The position numbers and the translations under genes were made by a program. Positions 46,110 through 58,275 of a stretch of DNA of 64,000 nt are shown here, one piece after another. The notes below the pieces were generated by a model. The model ran no database searches and had not been told where the DNA came from. It was given only the letters and a program-made list of their open reading frames with translations. Position 1 is the stretch's first letter. Each line of letters begins with the position of its first letter. This DNA is from Pictodentalium vernedei (Eukaryota > Mollusca > Scaphopoda > Dentaliida > Dentaliidae): contig CM062297.1 of the NCBI GenBank assembly GCA_031216915.1, positions 544,444,971 through 544,508,970 on the forward strand, in the 5' to 3' direction.

Positions 46110-48559
46110 CTGAAAAATCAAAAAAGTTGGTTAACGGTTATATACTGTAAAACATATCAATAACAGGTATGTGATTAAAGAAAAATAATGATTAAAAAGA
46201 TCATCCATTGTGAGTTTTTTTTAGCATTAAATAAATTATTTTATCCCTAATCGACAAGGATTTTTTTCCATCTCTAATATAACAGACTCATTTACCCAAG
46301 ACGAAACATGGGTATGGGATTTCTGAAAGAAGCTCCTTTACAATAATACCTTCTGTATAAATTCAACCTGTTTGGCCACAAAAAAAAGAAGAAAAAAAGC
46401 ATGACCATAGAATTTCTCCATCTTCCAGATTTTTTACTTTTAACCCTTTCTAAACTGATTAAATTTTAAGTTTATACTTTATAATATGCTAATTTATGTA
46501 CTTGGTTTATTTTTTGCCTTCTCTTAAAAGTAACTCCTGCAGGTGTACAAAAAACATACATTTCCTGAATGCTCTCTTTGTAAATCATATAACAATAAGA
46601 AACTTTTATGCAAACATATTTTTTGACTTCTTGTTTCTTTATTTTGTGTTCTTCAGTCATATGACAGTCTGTTACAAATGGGAAAAACTACCACCAACTG
46701 TTCCCATTTTACAAGAACTCTGACACCAACTTACTTTTTCCCTGAAAAGGCAAGAATTGTGTCTGGCAGAAGTATAGACAAAAAGATAATACTCAGTACT
46801 CAGTGTTCTGAAGCCTTCTGAACAGTGGCTAGGCCAGAGTGGGGGCAAAATATACCCAGATACCATAATTTGGTGCCTAATTTTCACAAAATTTCTTCGA
46901 GGATGCCCCCCTCCACTCTCCCCAAAAATATGTGGAATGGCAACTAAGGTAATTACAGGTAACATACCACAAATTGGCTTTTGGCCAGATTTTGCAAACA
47001 TTTCTCAGAGTTCTTTTCCCAGCCCCCACCAATGGTAGGGTACATCCTCTTCCATAACAACCCCCCCCCCCCCCCCCCACCCCCACCCCCAAGCCTCAGA
47101 TACTTGCTTGCAGTATGTCAAGCGGGGACTGCCTAAATATAGATTCCTTGCTATGCTCTTACTTCTAAATCGCAATCAAATTCTCCATTGGAATCCAAAA
47201 TTTTATGTATTTCTTTACCAAAATGCATGAATTTGCATTACAAAGCAAGCAATAACCAGCAAAGAATTGTTCCTTATCTAAACTTTCTTATAAATTGTAG
47301 AAAGTTACATCCTTTGATTACAGAGATCATGAAAGATAAATATATCAGCAAGACTGATACATATCATGTGTCTACATATGTGTCTGACCAACCATATATG
47401 TCCAATCCATCTGAAATGGGTTAAAGGTGAAAACCAAAAGTGTGACCTATTATATCTCATTTGTCAGAGCTTCATGACCTAGATAATTTGGATTACATAC
47501 TCAACTCATATCATGTTCTGGCTAACTGATGATTCTTGTTAACCATTTACCTAATGTAATGGCCATATCTGGTCAATGCTATCCACAATGAAAGAGTCAA
47601 TGACACTGCAGTTCAACTTGTGTAAGACATGCACATAATCAGTATGTGACACAGCAATAACACACATCTAGGTAATGACCTGATAACAAATGTACATGTA
47701 AAGGATTGTAAAGGTCTGTACATAAATACTGACCGTAGCCTGTAACAAATGTACAGGTAAAGTATTGTAAAGGTGGGTGGCAGTTAGATGCTAAACTAGA
47801 AAAGAAATCTCCATGGGGTTAATGTTACAATGGGGATCCTTGCATGGTGCACCATAGGCCAAATGTTAGCAACTGTTTTCGTCTGTTTGATTCAAACCCT
47901 TCTATGGTTGATTCATACTAATTTATTAAATATTTGTCCAGTCCTTCATAAAATATAGGTATTTGAATTTTTTATCTTTAGCTCATAGGGTTTGAACGGG
48001 TGAGGTTTTATTTTTCTCATTGGAAATAGAAAATCGGGTTGTGCTAATAATGTTTACTCCCCCCCCCCCCTCCTCCCCCCAAACAACACAAGATATTAAC
48101 ACAGGAACTTGGCTTCAACCCAATTTAATATACACATCTAATTCAAAAAACATTATTTTGTCTGGTATTTTTAGAAAAGATTTTTAATTATCTCCCTTTT
48201 TGAGTCCCCGAGTGGGTCTGACTGAACCTCAAAATATTTGTTCTCATACCACAGAGGTAACAAAGGCACCCAATAAATTTATAGCAAACATTACTGACAT
48301 AAAAAATCTTCTTTACAGGTTCTGTACAAAATGAAAGTGTCAATGACACTGTAGCTTTACTTGTGTGTTGTGTTTGATGAAAAGGATAATGTTCAATGTT
48401 TATGAAAGGATTATGAAATAAGACAAGAATTGTGATAATTGGGAATATGTTCATTTCTGTTCCCTGTATGCTATGTTTATGATAAAAATAATATGAGGTG
48501 TACACTGTACTAAAAAGCTGAGGGGTGGGTTAATATGATCTCGCAGTTAATGTATGTGG
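46110..48559. other. Start of the 15-kb intron, mostly unannotated
   Basis: Intron of the BAIAP3/UNC13D-like gene. It holds a degraded TTAA MITE end (about 47540, TTAACCATTTACCTAATGTA), two copies of the GTCAATGACACTG motif (47590 and 48330) and an 18-nt C run. No other coding signal. Confidence 0.5.
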
Positions 48560-51500
48560 CCCTCACAGTTAACGTATATCAACAAAAGTTACCAAGTTAC
48601 AGTGAAATTATTCCAAAACGAGTCATCCTATCAAGTTACATTAAAATCCCTTCATAAATGTGGCCTGTAGACTGTGCTAAAGGTTTTCGGGCTTCGGGCC
48701 CCTGTAGCCGTCAGTTTCCCAATTGCGTCCAAAGGGGACGTTCTCATCTAGACATCATATGAAGTCAACCTACCAAGTTACAATGAAATCCCTTAATAAA
48801 TATGACCTGTAGACTGTGCTAAAGGTTTTTGGGCTTTGGGCTCTGGCACATGATCGCAACCAAAAGGGGACATTCTCATCTGGGCACCATCTGGAGTGAT
48901 CATACAAAGTTACAATGAAATCCCTTCATAAATATGACCTGTAGACTGTGCTCAAGGTTTTTGAGCTTCCGGCCCCTGAAGCCGTCACAGTTGACCAATC
49001 ATGACCAAAAGGGGATGTCATCATCTAGGCATTATATGGAGTAAAACTTACGGGTTACAATGAAGTCCTTCCATAAATATGACCAACAGACTATGCTAAA
49101 GGTTTTGGTGTTTTGGGTTCGGGCAGCCATCAAGGCTGAATGATCGCGACCAAAAGGGGACGTTCTCATCTAGACATTATTTAGAGTCATCCTACCACAG
49201 TACAATGAAATCCCTTCATAAATATCACCTGTAGACTGTGCTAAAGATTTTTGGGCTTTGGGCCCCTGTAGCCAACACAGTTGCCTATTGGTGTCCAAAA
49301 GGGGCTGTTCTCATCTAGACATTACATGAAGTCAACCTACCAAGTTACAATGAAATCCCTTCTTAAATATGATCTGAAGACTGTGCTGAAGGTTTTCGGG
49401 TTTTCGGGCTTTAGGCTTGGGCAGCCATCATGGTTGAATGATCGCAACCAAAAGGGGACATCCTCATCTGGACATCATCTGGAGTGATCCTATGAAGTTA
49501 CAATGAAATCCCTTCATAAATATGACCTGCAGACTGTGCTCAAGATTTTCGGGCTTCAGGCACCTGTAGCCATCACAGTTGACCAACCACGACCAAAAGG
49601 GGATGTCATCATCTAGGCATTATATGGAGTCAACCTAACAAGTTACAATGAAATCCTTCCATAAATACAACCTACAGACATGCTAAAGGTTTTTGGGCTC
49701 GGGCACCCATCAAGGCTGAATTATCGTGACCAAAAGGGGACGTTCTCATCTGGACACTATTTGGAGTCATCCTACCAAGCTACAATGAAATCCCTTCATA
49801 ATTATGACCTGTAGACTGTTCTAAAGGCTTTCGGGCTTTGGGCCCCTGAAGCCGTCACAGTTGCCCAATTGTGTCCAAAAGGGGACGTTCTCATCTGGAC
49901 ATTATATGAAGTCAACCTACCAAGTTACAATGAAATCCCTTCATAAATATGACCTGTAGACTGTGCTAAAGGTTTTTGGGCTTCGGGCTCGGGCAGCCAT
50001 CATGGTTGAATGATCGCAAACCAAAGGGGACAATCTCATCTGGGCATCATCTGGAGTGATCCTGCGAAGTTACAATGAAATCCCTTCATAAATATGACCT
50101 GTAGACTGTGCTCAAGGTTTTTAGGCTTCGGGCACTTGTAGCCATCACAGCAGACCAATCACGACCAAAAGGGGATGTCATCATCTAGGCATTATATGGA
50201 GTCAACCTAATAGGTTACAATGAAATCCTTCCATACATATGACCTTTTACCTATGCTAAAGGTTTTTGGGCTCGGGCACCCATCAAGGCTGAAAGATCGC
50301 GAACAAAATGGGACGTTCTCATCTAGACATTATTTGGAGTCATCCTACCAAGTTACAATGAAATCCCCTCATAAATATGACCTGTAGACTGTGCTAAAGG
50401 TTTTTGGGCTTCGGGCACCTTTAGCCATCACAGTTGCCCAATCATGTCCAAAAGGGGACGTTCTCATCTAGACATTATATAAAGTTAACCTACCAAGTTA
50501 CAATGAAATCCCTTCGTAAATATGACCTGTAGACTGTGCTAAAGGTTTTCGGGCTTCGGGCTCGGGCAGCCATCATGGCTGAATGATCGCAACCATAGGG
50601 GATAATCTCATCTGGGCATCATCTGGAGTGATCCTAAGAAGTTACAATGAAATCCCTTCATAAATATGACCTGTAGACTGTGCTCAAGGTTTTCGGGCTT
50701 CGGGCACCTGTAGCCATCACAACTGACCAATCATGACCAAAAGGGGATGTCATCATCTAGGCATTATATGGAGTCAACCTAACAGGTTACAATGAAATCC
50801 TTCCATAAATATGACCTTTTGCCCATGCTAAAGGTTTTTAGGTTCGGGCACCCATCAAGGCTGCATGATCACGATCAAAATGGGATGTTCTCATCTAGAA
50901 ATTATTTGGAGTCATCCTACCAAGTTGCAATGAAATCCCTTCATAAATATGACCTCTAGACTGTGCTAAAGGTTTTTGGGCTTCGGGCACCTTTAGCCGT
51001 CCAAGTTGCCCAATCATGTCCAAAAGGGGACGTTCTCATCTAGACATTACATGAAGTCAACCTACCAAGTTACAATGAAATCCCTTCATAAATATGACCT
51101 GTAGACTGTGCTTAAGGTTTTCGGGCTTCGGGCTCATGCAGCCATCATGGTTGAATGATCGCAAACCAAAGGGGTCAATCTCATCTGGGCATCATCTGGA
51201 GTGATCCTACGAAGTTACAATGAAAGCCCTTCATAAATATGACCTGTAGACTGTGCTCAAGGTTTTTAGGCTTCGGGCACTTGTAGCCATCACAGCAGAC
51301 CAATCACGACCAAAAGGGGATGTCATCATCTAGGCATTATATGGAGTCAACCTAATAGGTTACAATGAAATCCTTCCATAAATATGACCTTTTACCTATG
51401 CTAAAGGTTTTTGGGCTCGGGCACCCATCAAGGCTGAATGATCGCGATCAAAATGGGACGTTCTCATCTAGACATTATTTGGAGTCATCCTACCAAGTTA

Positions 51501-52800
51501 CAATGAAATCCCCTCATAAATATGACCTGTAGACTGTGCTAAAGGTTTTCGGGCTTCGGGCACCTTTAGTCATCACAGTTGCCCAATCATATCCAAAAGG
51601 GGACGTTCTCATCTAGACATTATATGAAGTCAACCTACCAAGTTACAATGAAATCCCTTCATAAATATGACCTGTAGACTGTGCTAAAGGTTTTCGGGCT
51701 TCAGGCTCGGGCAGCCATCATGGCTGAATGATCGCAACCATAGGGGACAATCTCATCTGGGCATCATCTGGAGTGATCCTAAGAAGTTACAATGAAATCC
51801 CTTTATAAATATGATCTGTAGACTGTGCTCAAGGTTTTCGGGCTTTGGGCACTTGTAGCCATCACAACTGACCAATCACGACCAAAAGGGGATGTCATCA
51901 TCTAGGCATTATATGGAGTCAACCTAACAGGTTACAATGAAATCCTTCCATAAATATGACCTTTTGCCTATGCTAAAGGTTTTTGGGTTCGGGTGCCCAT
52001 CAAGGCTGCATGATCGTGATCAAAATGGGACGTTCTCATCCAGACATTATTTGGAGTCATCCTACCAAGTTACAATGAAATCCCTTCATAAATATGACCT
52101 GTAGACTGTTTTCGGGCTTTGGGCCCCTGTAGCCGTCACAGTTGCCCAATCACGTCCAAAAGGGGACTTTCTCATCTAGACATTGTATGGAGTCAACCCA
52201 CCAAGTTAGAATGAAATTCCTCAGTAAATATGACCTGTAGACTGTGCTAAAGGTTTTCGGGTTTTGGGCTCGGGCAGTCGTCACGGTTGGCAGATCATGC
52301 CCAAATGGGGAAATTCTCATCTAGACATCATAAGGAGTCATCCTACCAAGTTACAATGAAATCCCTCCACATTAAACATGACCTGCAGACTGTGCTAAAA
52401 GTTTGTGGGTTTCGGGCTTGGGCAGCCATCACGGTTGATAGATCATGCCCAAAAGGGGACGTTCTCATCTAGGCATTATACAGAGGCATCCTACCAAGTT
52501 ACAATGAAATCCCTTCATAAATACGACCTGTAGACTGTGCTAATGGTTTTCGGGTTTTGGGCTCGGGCAGCCATACCGGTTGCCCAATCACGACCAAAAG
52601 GGGACGTTCTCATCTAGACATGACCCCAAACCTGCATATGAAATTTCGTGACGATCAGACAAGAACTGCGGGGTGTAGCCCGTGCTAAAGGAAAATGTGA
52701 ACAGACGTCACAGACTCACAGACTAACCGACTCACAGACTAACAGACTTCTGCACGCGTGATGGCAATAGCTTATCTTGACTATGTCAAGTTAAGCTAAA
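48560..52800 (+). repeat. Satellite array of 143-bp monomers in a four-monomer higher-order unit
   Basis: About 28-30 monomers, each with TTACAATGAAATCCCTTCAT, ATATGACCTGTAGACTGTGC, GGTTTTCGGGCTTCGGG and CAAAAGGGGACGTTCTCATC. A variant, GGGGATGTCATCATCTAGGC, appears only every fourth monomer, at 49011, 49599, 50171, 50743, 51316 and 51888 (steps 588, 572, 572, 573, 572). The array ends in GACTCACAGACTAAC repeats and a hairpin (TAGCTTATCTTGACTATGTC...TTAAGCTA) at 52767-52799, like the end at 10590-10620. Confidence 0.9.
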
Positions 52801-53165
52801 AAATGTAATATACAAAATTTCCGTAAATATGACTGCCGACAGTCATTTTGAATTTTGGGCAGAGCCCAAAAGCACTCGCTAACATCCCATGATGATAACA
52901 AACGTAGTCCTAGAAGTTCTGTACAAAAAACTTACTGCACCAAATTTTGGTATAAAATGGCCACTGGCAACCATCTTGAATTTTGAACCGCACCCAAAAA
53001 CTCTTGTTTTCATCCCAAGGTGATAACAAAGGTACCCAGGAAGTTTAGTGAAGATTGGTTCATAAATACAGCCCCTAGCCCGAGCTGTATTGACATGTGT
53101 ACTTTCTGTGTATAAGTAGCACTGAATAAATCAAAGTTCATCTAATTTGCATAATTTCTGCATGA
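52800..53165 (-). repeat. Inverted single copy of the 335-bp repeat
   Basis: Contains ACTGCACCAAATTTTGGTAT, AAGGTACCCAGGAAGTTTAG and TCTAATTTGCATAATTTCTG: the reverse complement of the units at 1590-2560. It abuts the end of the satellite array. Confidence 0.75.
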
Positions 53166-54020
53166 GAAAAAAACCCACAAAAAATTCCTTTTAAATTAAA
53201 GGGAGATAATTTGATTAAATGTGCCCATATTATACTTGGTCAGTGACAAGAGAAATTCTGTTCTGGGCAGGAATATCTGTCAGCAGCATGCAAAGAGTTA
53301 AGAAGAAAAATGGAAATAGTTATTCAGAGAAAAAATTAAATTTTTAGTTATTCAAGGGAAAAGCTTTTGCAAATATCATCAGTAGCTGTTATTGGTATAA
53401 ACTAAAAACACCCAAAATAAATTAATTGATCCTCAGGCTATTTTTTCTTCAAATCAGTGAGGGAGGGAGGGATTTATTTTAAATTTTTATTTTTTCTAGC
53501 ACAAAATAAGCATAGATTGAGAGGATTTCCACTGTCTTTTCACCACAGAATATAGAGAAAGTGCATAACTGTACAAACTATCTCATTTAATTTTAACCCT
53601 CAAGGGCCTCATTCCCACTTTGATCACTTTTTACTGCAACAGAACAAGTGCCCCAACATACAGTCTCTGGGAAAACTTGCAAGTTACTTTCTAGGTGTCT
53701 TGGCCATCATTTCTAGACAAGTCTTGGCTCCTATACAGGCAGCCAAGAGTTGCCTAGAAACAACTGCAAAGTCACAGGATCTAGACTGTCTTTAGCTATG
53801 CTCTTCAGATTTCAATTACATGCATCAATGAAAAAACGTAAAAAAGTCTTGAGTCTCCCAATTTTGTAGTGATATTGGAAGACACTGAAAGGCAATAAAA
53901 CTTCCAATGAGAGGGGTCAATTTTAGTGAGGAATTGCCCGAGAATCAAAACATTTATTTTTTTTGCCTAATATGCTGATAAATGAATATTTTTACTGGCA
54001 AGGTTTACGTTCAATTAACA

Positions 54021-54022
54021 AA

Positions 54023-54076
<54 letters not shown>
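54021..54076. repeat. (AAAT)n microsatellite
   Basis: About 14 uninterrupted AAAT units following CAATTAAC. Possibly the old tail of a SINE, whose copies here end in AATAAATAAATAA. Confidence 0.9.
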
Positions 54077-54078
<2 letters not shown>

Positions 54079-54115
54079 CATGTACTGAAACAATGAACTA
54101 AACTCATTCGTAAAC

Positions 54116-54594
54116 CAGGGTTCCCACTGATATCAGAAAATCAAATTTAAGCACTATTTAAGCACTTTTCAAGGACTCTGACCATGATTTTCAAGGACTG
54201 TTATAATTTTAATATAAATTACAACACCATAGCAACACAAAGAATTTCAGTCTTGAAGGCCTGATCTGTAGAAAACCCAACTAGCTAGATATATATTGTT
54301 CCTGGAGTTCAACGAAGTGCCAAGAGCATTGCAGATGATGCCTTCTTGCACTCAAGGGACAATATTGAGATCAAATAAATGTGATTTCTGTATGATTTTG
54401 TGACATCGCATGTATGCGCGGAGGGTTATCCTAAGACATATTTTCTCTGAGGTTATAGGTAAACTGAACTGAAGTACTTTTCAAGGTGAATGATGGAAAA
54501 TCAAGTACTTTTCAAGGCTAGAAACAATTTCAAGCACTTTTCAAGGAAGAGGCCAAAATTGAAGCACTTTTCAGTTGAGCAGGAACCCAGTAAA
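54116..54594. mobile_element. CAGGGTTCCCAC-type MITE-like repeat
   Basis: Begins CCAGGGTTCCCACTGA and ends AGCAGGAACCCAG, an imperfect inverted end. Internal AAGCACTTTTCAAGGACT blocks recur at both sides in opposite orientation. Similar sequence (ACTTTTCCAGAATTCCATGA...AAACCCTG) lies at 11385-11515 and 33930-34015. Confidence 0.5.
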
Positions 54595-54603
54595 CACAAT
54601 GAC

Positions 54604-54912
54604 AGGGAGCACAGTGGCTCATTAGTTAAAGCATTGGATTGTAAACACCAAAAGGATGGCAGCTGAATTCTGACCCACATCATTATGCGTTGTGTTCTTA
54701 GGCAAGATACTTTGTCCCAAATGCCCAAGTATGGGCAGGGTGGCCCTGTGTACTAAGGCATACTGCATGTCACTTGTGCACTTGCCTTCAACCGCTGTGG
54801 TTTTTGCTTGAGCAGAGTGAGTAGGTTGGAGAGTCAGACAATCGCTCGCTGCTACATGGTGATTCTCTAAAGGCACTCAAGCTTCCTCCACCTGTAAAAC
54901 TCTCCAACATGA
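54604..54912 (+). mobile_element. SINE-related copy, plus orientation, diverged
   Basis: Begins GGGAGCACAGTGGCTCATTA and keeps the internal order seen in the other copies (GTTGTGTTCTTAGGCAAGA, then AAATGCCCAAG, then CTACATGGTGATTCTCTAAA). The B box is degraded. The copy is interrupted at about 54912 by roughly 150 bp rich in GAATCGAAT; a tail with CCAATAAATAAAT resumes near 55100. Confidence 0.6.
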
Positions 54913-55112
54913 TATGTAGGGATCTACAAATCACAAATTTTTTTTCGAATCGAATCTTGAATTGAATCGTGTCTCTGATATCGATATCGAATCAAATTCC
55001 AAAGCGAATCTTAAAAGACAAGTTATTTCATATTGCACCAAACGGAAGTTACGGAACACTGTGATGACCCTTACATGACTGAGTGAACAGCTTAAATACC
55101 AATAAATAAATA

Positions 55113-57843
55113 TTCTCTGTCAAGTTAAGCCTTCAGAAACTAAAACTATGGATAACGTTCTGGGAAAAATTCACTACTTACCTAACAATTAAACATTGTC
55201 AATTACTCAGTTAAATAGGAATTGAGCCTGCATGAATGAATTTTCTAATGACAATTTTATCCAGTTTTTGTTGGAAATGTAACAAATTGAAGTTAGTATG
55301 AGAGATTTGAAAAAATCAAATCTTGAGACTGATTCGGGATCAATCTTGAAGTAGACGTATAGTATTGATATCGAATTGAATCTCAAATATTCGCAGGGCC
55401 CTAATGACATAACCCTAGCAGTTGAAAATGTCATTAACCCACAATAAACAAACAAACAATGACAATCAATGAAGACTTGAGTTCTTCTCCCTTGGATGAA
55501 TAAACCCTTAACCTGCTGAGGAATTTCTTGAATTTTGTTCACACAATTCAGTCATGGACATTATGAAACAACCATGATTGAATTTGATGCAAAAATTAAA
55601 ACAAAGGAAGTCCAGAAAATCATTCATGAAATGATTGATCCAATTTACAGGGAAATTTCTCCTTAATCTGAGGTAGGGTTACTCCTTTTCTGCAGACAAG
55701 AGTATTACAGTCCTGGCTATAATATGTCAGCAGCTTGGAAAGAGTTAAAAGCATTTTTTCATTGAATTCTGGCAGATTTTGAAATGACAATAAAATGCCA
55801 CCAGAAGACTTCTTATAATACCATATTTTCATCTCTTTTGCCAGGTGAAATCTCCTTAATCTATAGATGCGGAGGGGCTTTTTAACTGAAGAGTATTCAT
55901 CCCCGATGAGAAAATTCTATCTACAGACCTGAATAAAATGTCTCCTTAAATGGTAGTGTGCTGGAAGCCCATATTTGGGCTTTATTCTGAAGATCAGATA
56001 CTGCAACTTATTCTTATTCTATGGATGTGCTTCATATAATCTATGAAGTCGAATTATTTAGTCTGTAAGCAGATTGACTCTGTGCTTATGGCATTGAACT
56101 TTAAACTGAAAGGTCCACCAGGAGTAACTGCGTTGTGTCCTTGGGCAAGACACTTAATACTGATTGCCCATGTGGGAGCACAGTGGCGCTGTGTAATAAG
56201 GTGTACTGCGCAATGAAGGTGCACTTGTCTTCAATCTATACTAACCCTGCTCGTGAGGAGTTAGTGCATTTGAGAGCCTGACAGACAGCTGCTCGCCATT
56301 GGTCGGTGGTTCTCTACAGGTACTCCAACTGTAAAACAGTCTGACATGAGATGAACCTGGCTGTTGAAAGTGTCGTTAAACCTTAGCACTCGACCAGTTA
56401 AATTTACATATCTCAATTAAAAGTACCTATACACTGCAATGTGAATATCTAAATGATTGACACTTTGTCTGACAAACCAACTAAGTAACCAATCAGCTGA
56501 CTGACTTTTACAAAAAGAAACGTATTCACAATAAAAACACACAGACACCCACAGACATGACCCAAGAAGTCTTAAGAATATTAACTGCATACTGATCTGA
56601 CCCATCATTCTCAGTGCTGTTTGTTGGATTAATGATTTAAGTGTTGCACTTCTGAATGCCATCCAGAGTAGTCGAGCATTTGATTCCATGCTAGAGGGCT
56701 AAACAACAACAAAATGAGGAGCTTGTGCCAGACCTCCTACTAAGACACATATATATGTATTACATAATAATTTTTATCAAAAATGCCTTGGGTATAATTT
56801 AGGGTATACAGTTACATTTTCAACTTTAGGAAACCTGTAATGATATCTAGCACATGCATAAAAATGGTATCATTTACCGACAAAATACACCTCTGTCTGG
56901 GATCACAGGTGCTGTATATGCCGAGTAGTAAAAAAAATATGACATGCAATAAAATGTTGTGACTGATTCTGTAATGACACTATTATCAGTTCTTCCCCTC
57001 CCCCATAAGATTGTTCTTTGTTATAACTGATTATGAGGACACTATTAATAGGGTCTCTACACATTTTCTTAAGTGAAATTCAAAAAAATTTTCAGGATTA
57101 AATGAAGACAATTCCAGTACTTTTCAATTGCATATGAATGTTGTTTTGAATATGTACAATTCCATATTACCTTATAATCACAAACTACATTTCACTTCAT
57201 ACTGATTATTCCAAACATGAACAAGGACGTAAAATAATATTTTGTGGTGTGGTTCATCCTTAAGAACATACCACAACAAAAATTGTTTTACAGTATCACT
57301 GTGGACAAGAGGCAGACTAGCTGCAACTGGTACTAACTATGCTTCTCTAACCACGAATGTTGAAAATGCACTCTTTACTATTATTCCACTGGAATGTTTT
57401 TTATGTTCTATTTGAAAAAAAAAAACCCAGAATTTCATGACACTTTTAATTAACTGCATTCATCAGGAGAGAATGAAAACTGTGTCACTCAGAATGTGCA
57501 CAGCATGCATGGTGCTTCAAAAATAATGCCTAGTTTTCCAGGACCTTCCAGCATCACCCCAAAACATCATTTTCCCAGGAGTTTCTATGACTTGGAACTG
57601 GATTTGTTACTTTTCCACTATTTTTCCGTCTCCATGAGTAATGTATGAATCATGTACAAAATTGATAAAAAATGCAATAAAATTTAAACCTTTGATCTGA
57701 CATCAAGTTACAACAAAGCAGTGGGTAAATTTACCAGTCAGTTTTTTAAATCTATAGCACAAAGGTTTTCATTGGGTAAAATCCTAATATATGAAAAAAT
57801 AAATTCATAGTATTTTCACCTACCACGTATATTAGTTAATAGG
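55113..57843. other. Intron sequence with little structure
   Basis: Within the 15-kb intron. Apart from the SINE-related copy at 56075-56390 I see only low-complexity AT-rich sequence and short decayed repeat traces (57040-57130, 57530-57620). Confidence 0.45.
56075..56390 (+). mobile_element. SINE-related copy, plus orientation
   Basis: Contains GCGTTGTGTCCTTGGGCAAG, CCCATGTGGGAGCACAGTGG, TCTTCAATC and GGTTCTCTACAGG in the same order as the other SINEs, and ends GCTGTTGAAAGTGTCGTTAAA. The promoter boxes at the head are poorly preserved, so it is an old copy. Confidence 0.6.
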
Positions 57844-58095
57844 TTAACCCTTTACCTAACACAGTATTTTTAAAAAATAAATTAAATTTTTCATTTTTCG
57901 AAAACAAATTTCACAATTTTTCAATAAAACCACACAAATATGGATACCATTAGAACCAGCTAAACAAGCTGGTTCTAATGATATCTATATTTGTATGGTT
58001 TTATTGAGAAACTTCCGAGATATTTTAGATTGTAGTAGGCTTATTCTGGTTAATTTTCTGGCCATTTTTGGCTGCTATGTTAGGTAAAGGGTTAA
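57844..58095. mobile_element. TTAA-flanked MITE (piggyBac-like ends)
   Basis: Starts TTAACCCTTTACCTAACA and ends with its exact inverted complement (18 of 18). The middle is a long hairpin: AATAAAACCACACAAATATG...AACCAGCT, a 4-nt loop AAAC, then AGCTGGTT...TATGGTTTTATT. TTAA followed by CCC is the signature of piggyBac target sites and termini, so I infer piggyBac-type mobilisation; there is no internal coding capacity. Confidence 0.8.
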
Positions 58096-58275
58096 GGGCT
58101 TAATTCTGACTTTGATCAATTTTTACTGCAACAAAACAGGTGCTCCAACATGCAGTCTTGAATTTACATCCCAAGTACCTTGGAAGTTGCTTTGAAGGCA
58201 TTTTTTAGGAAGCCAACACTTACCTAAAAACAACTACAAAGCCACAGGATGTTGACTGAAAAAATGTAGCAAAAA

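Noticed and set aside
48560-52800. Short open frames inside the satellite array (for example near 49281 and 52287)
   Set aside because: They follow the repeat periodicity and are broken differently in each monomer, so they are not genes.
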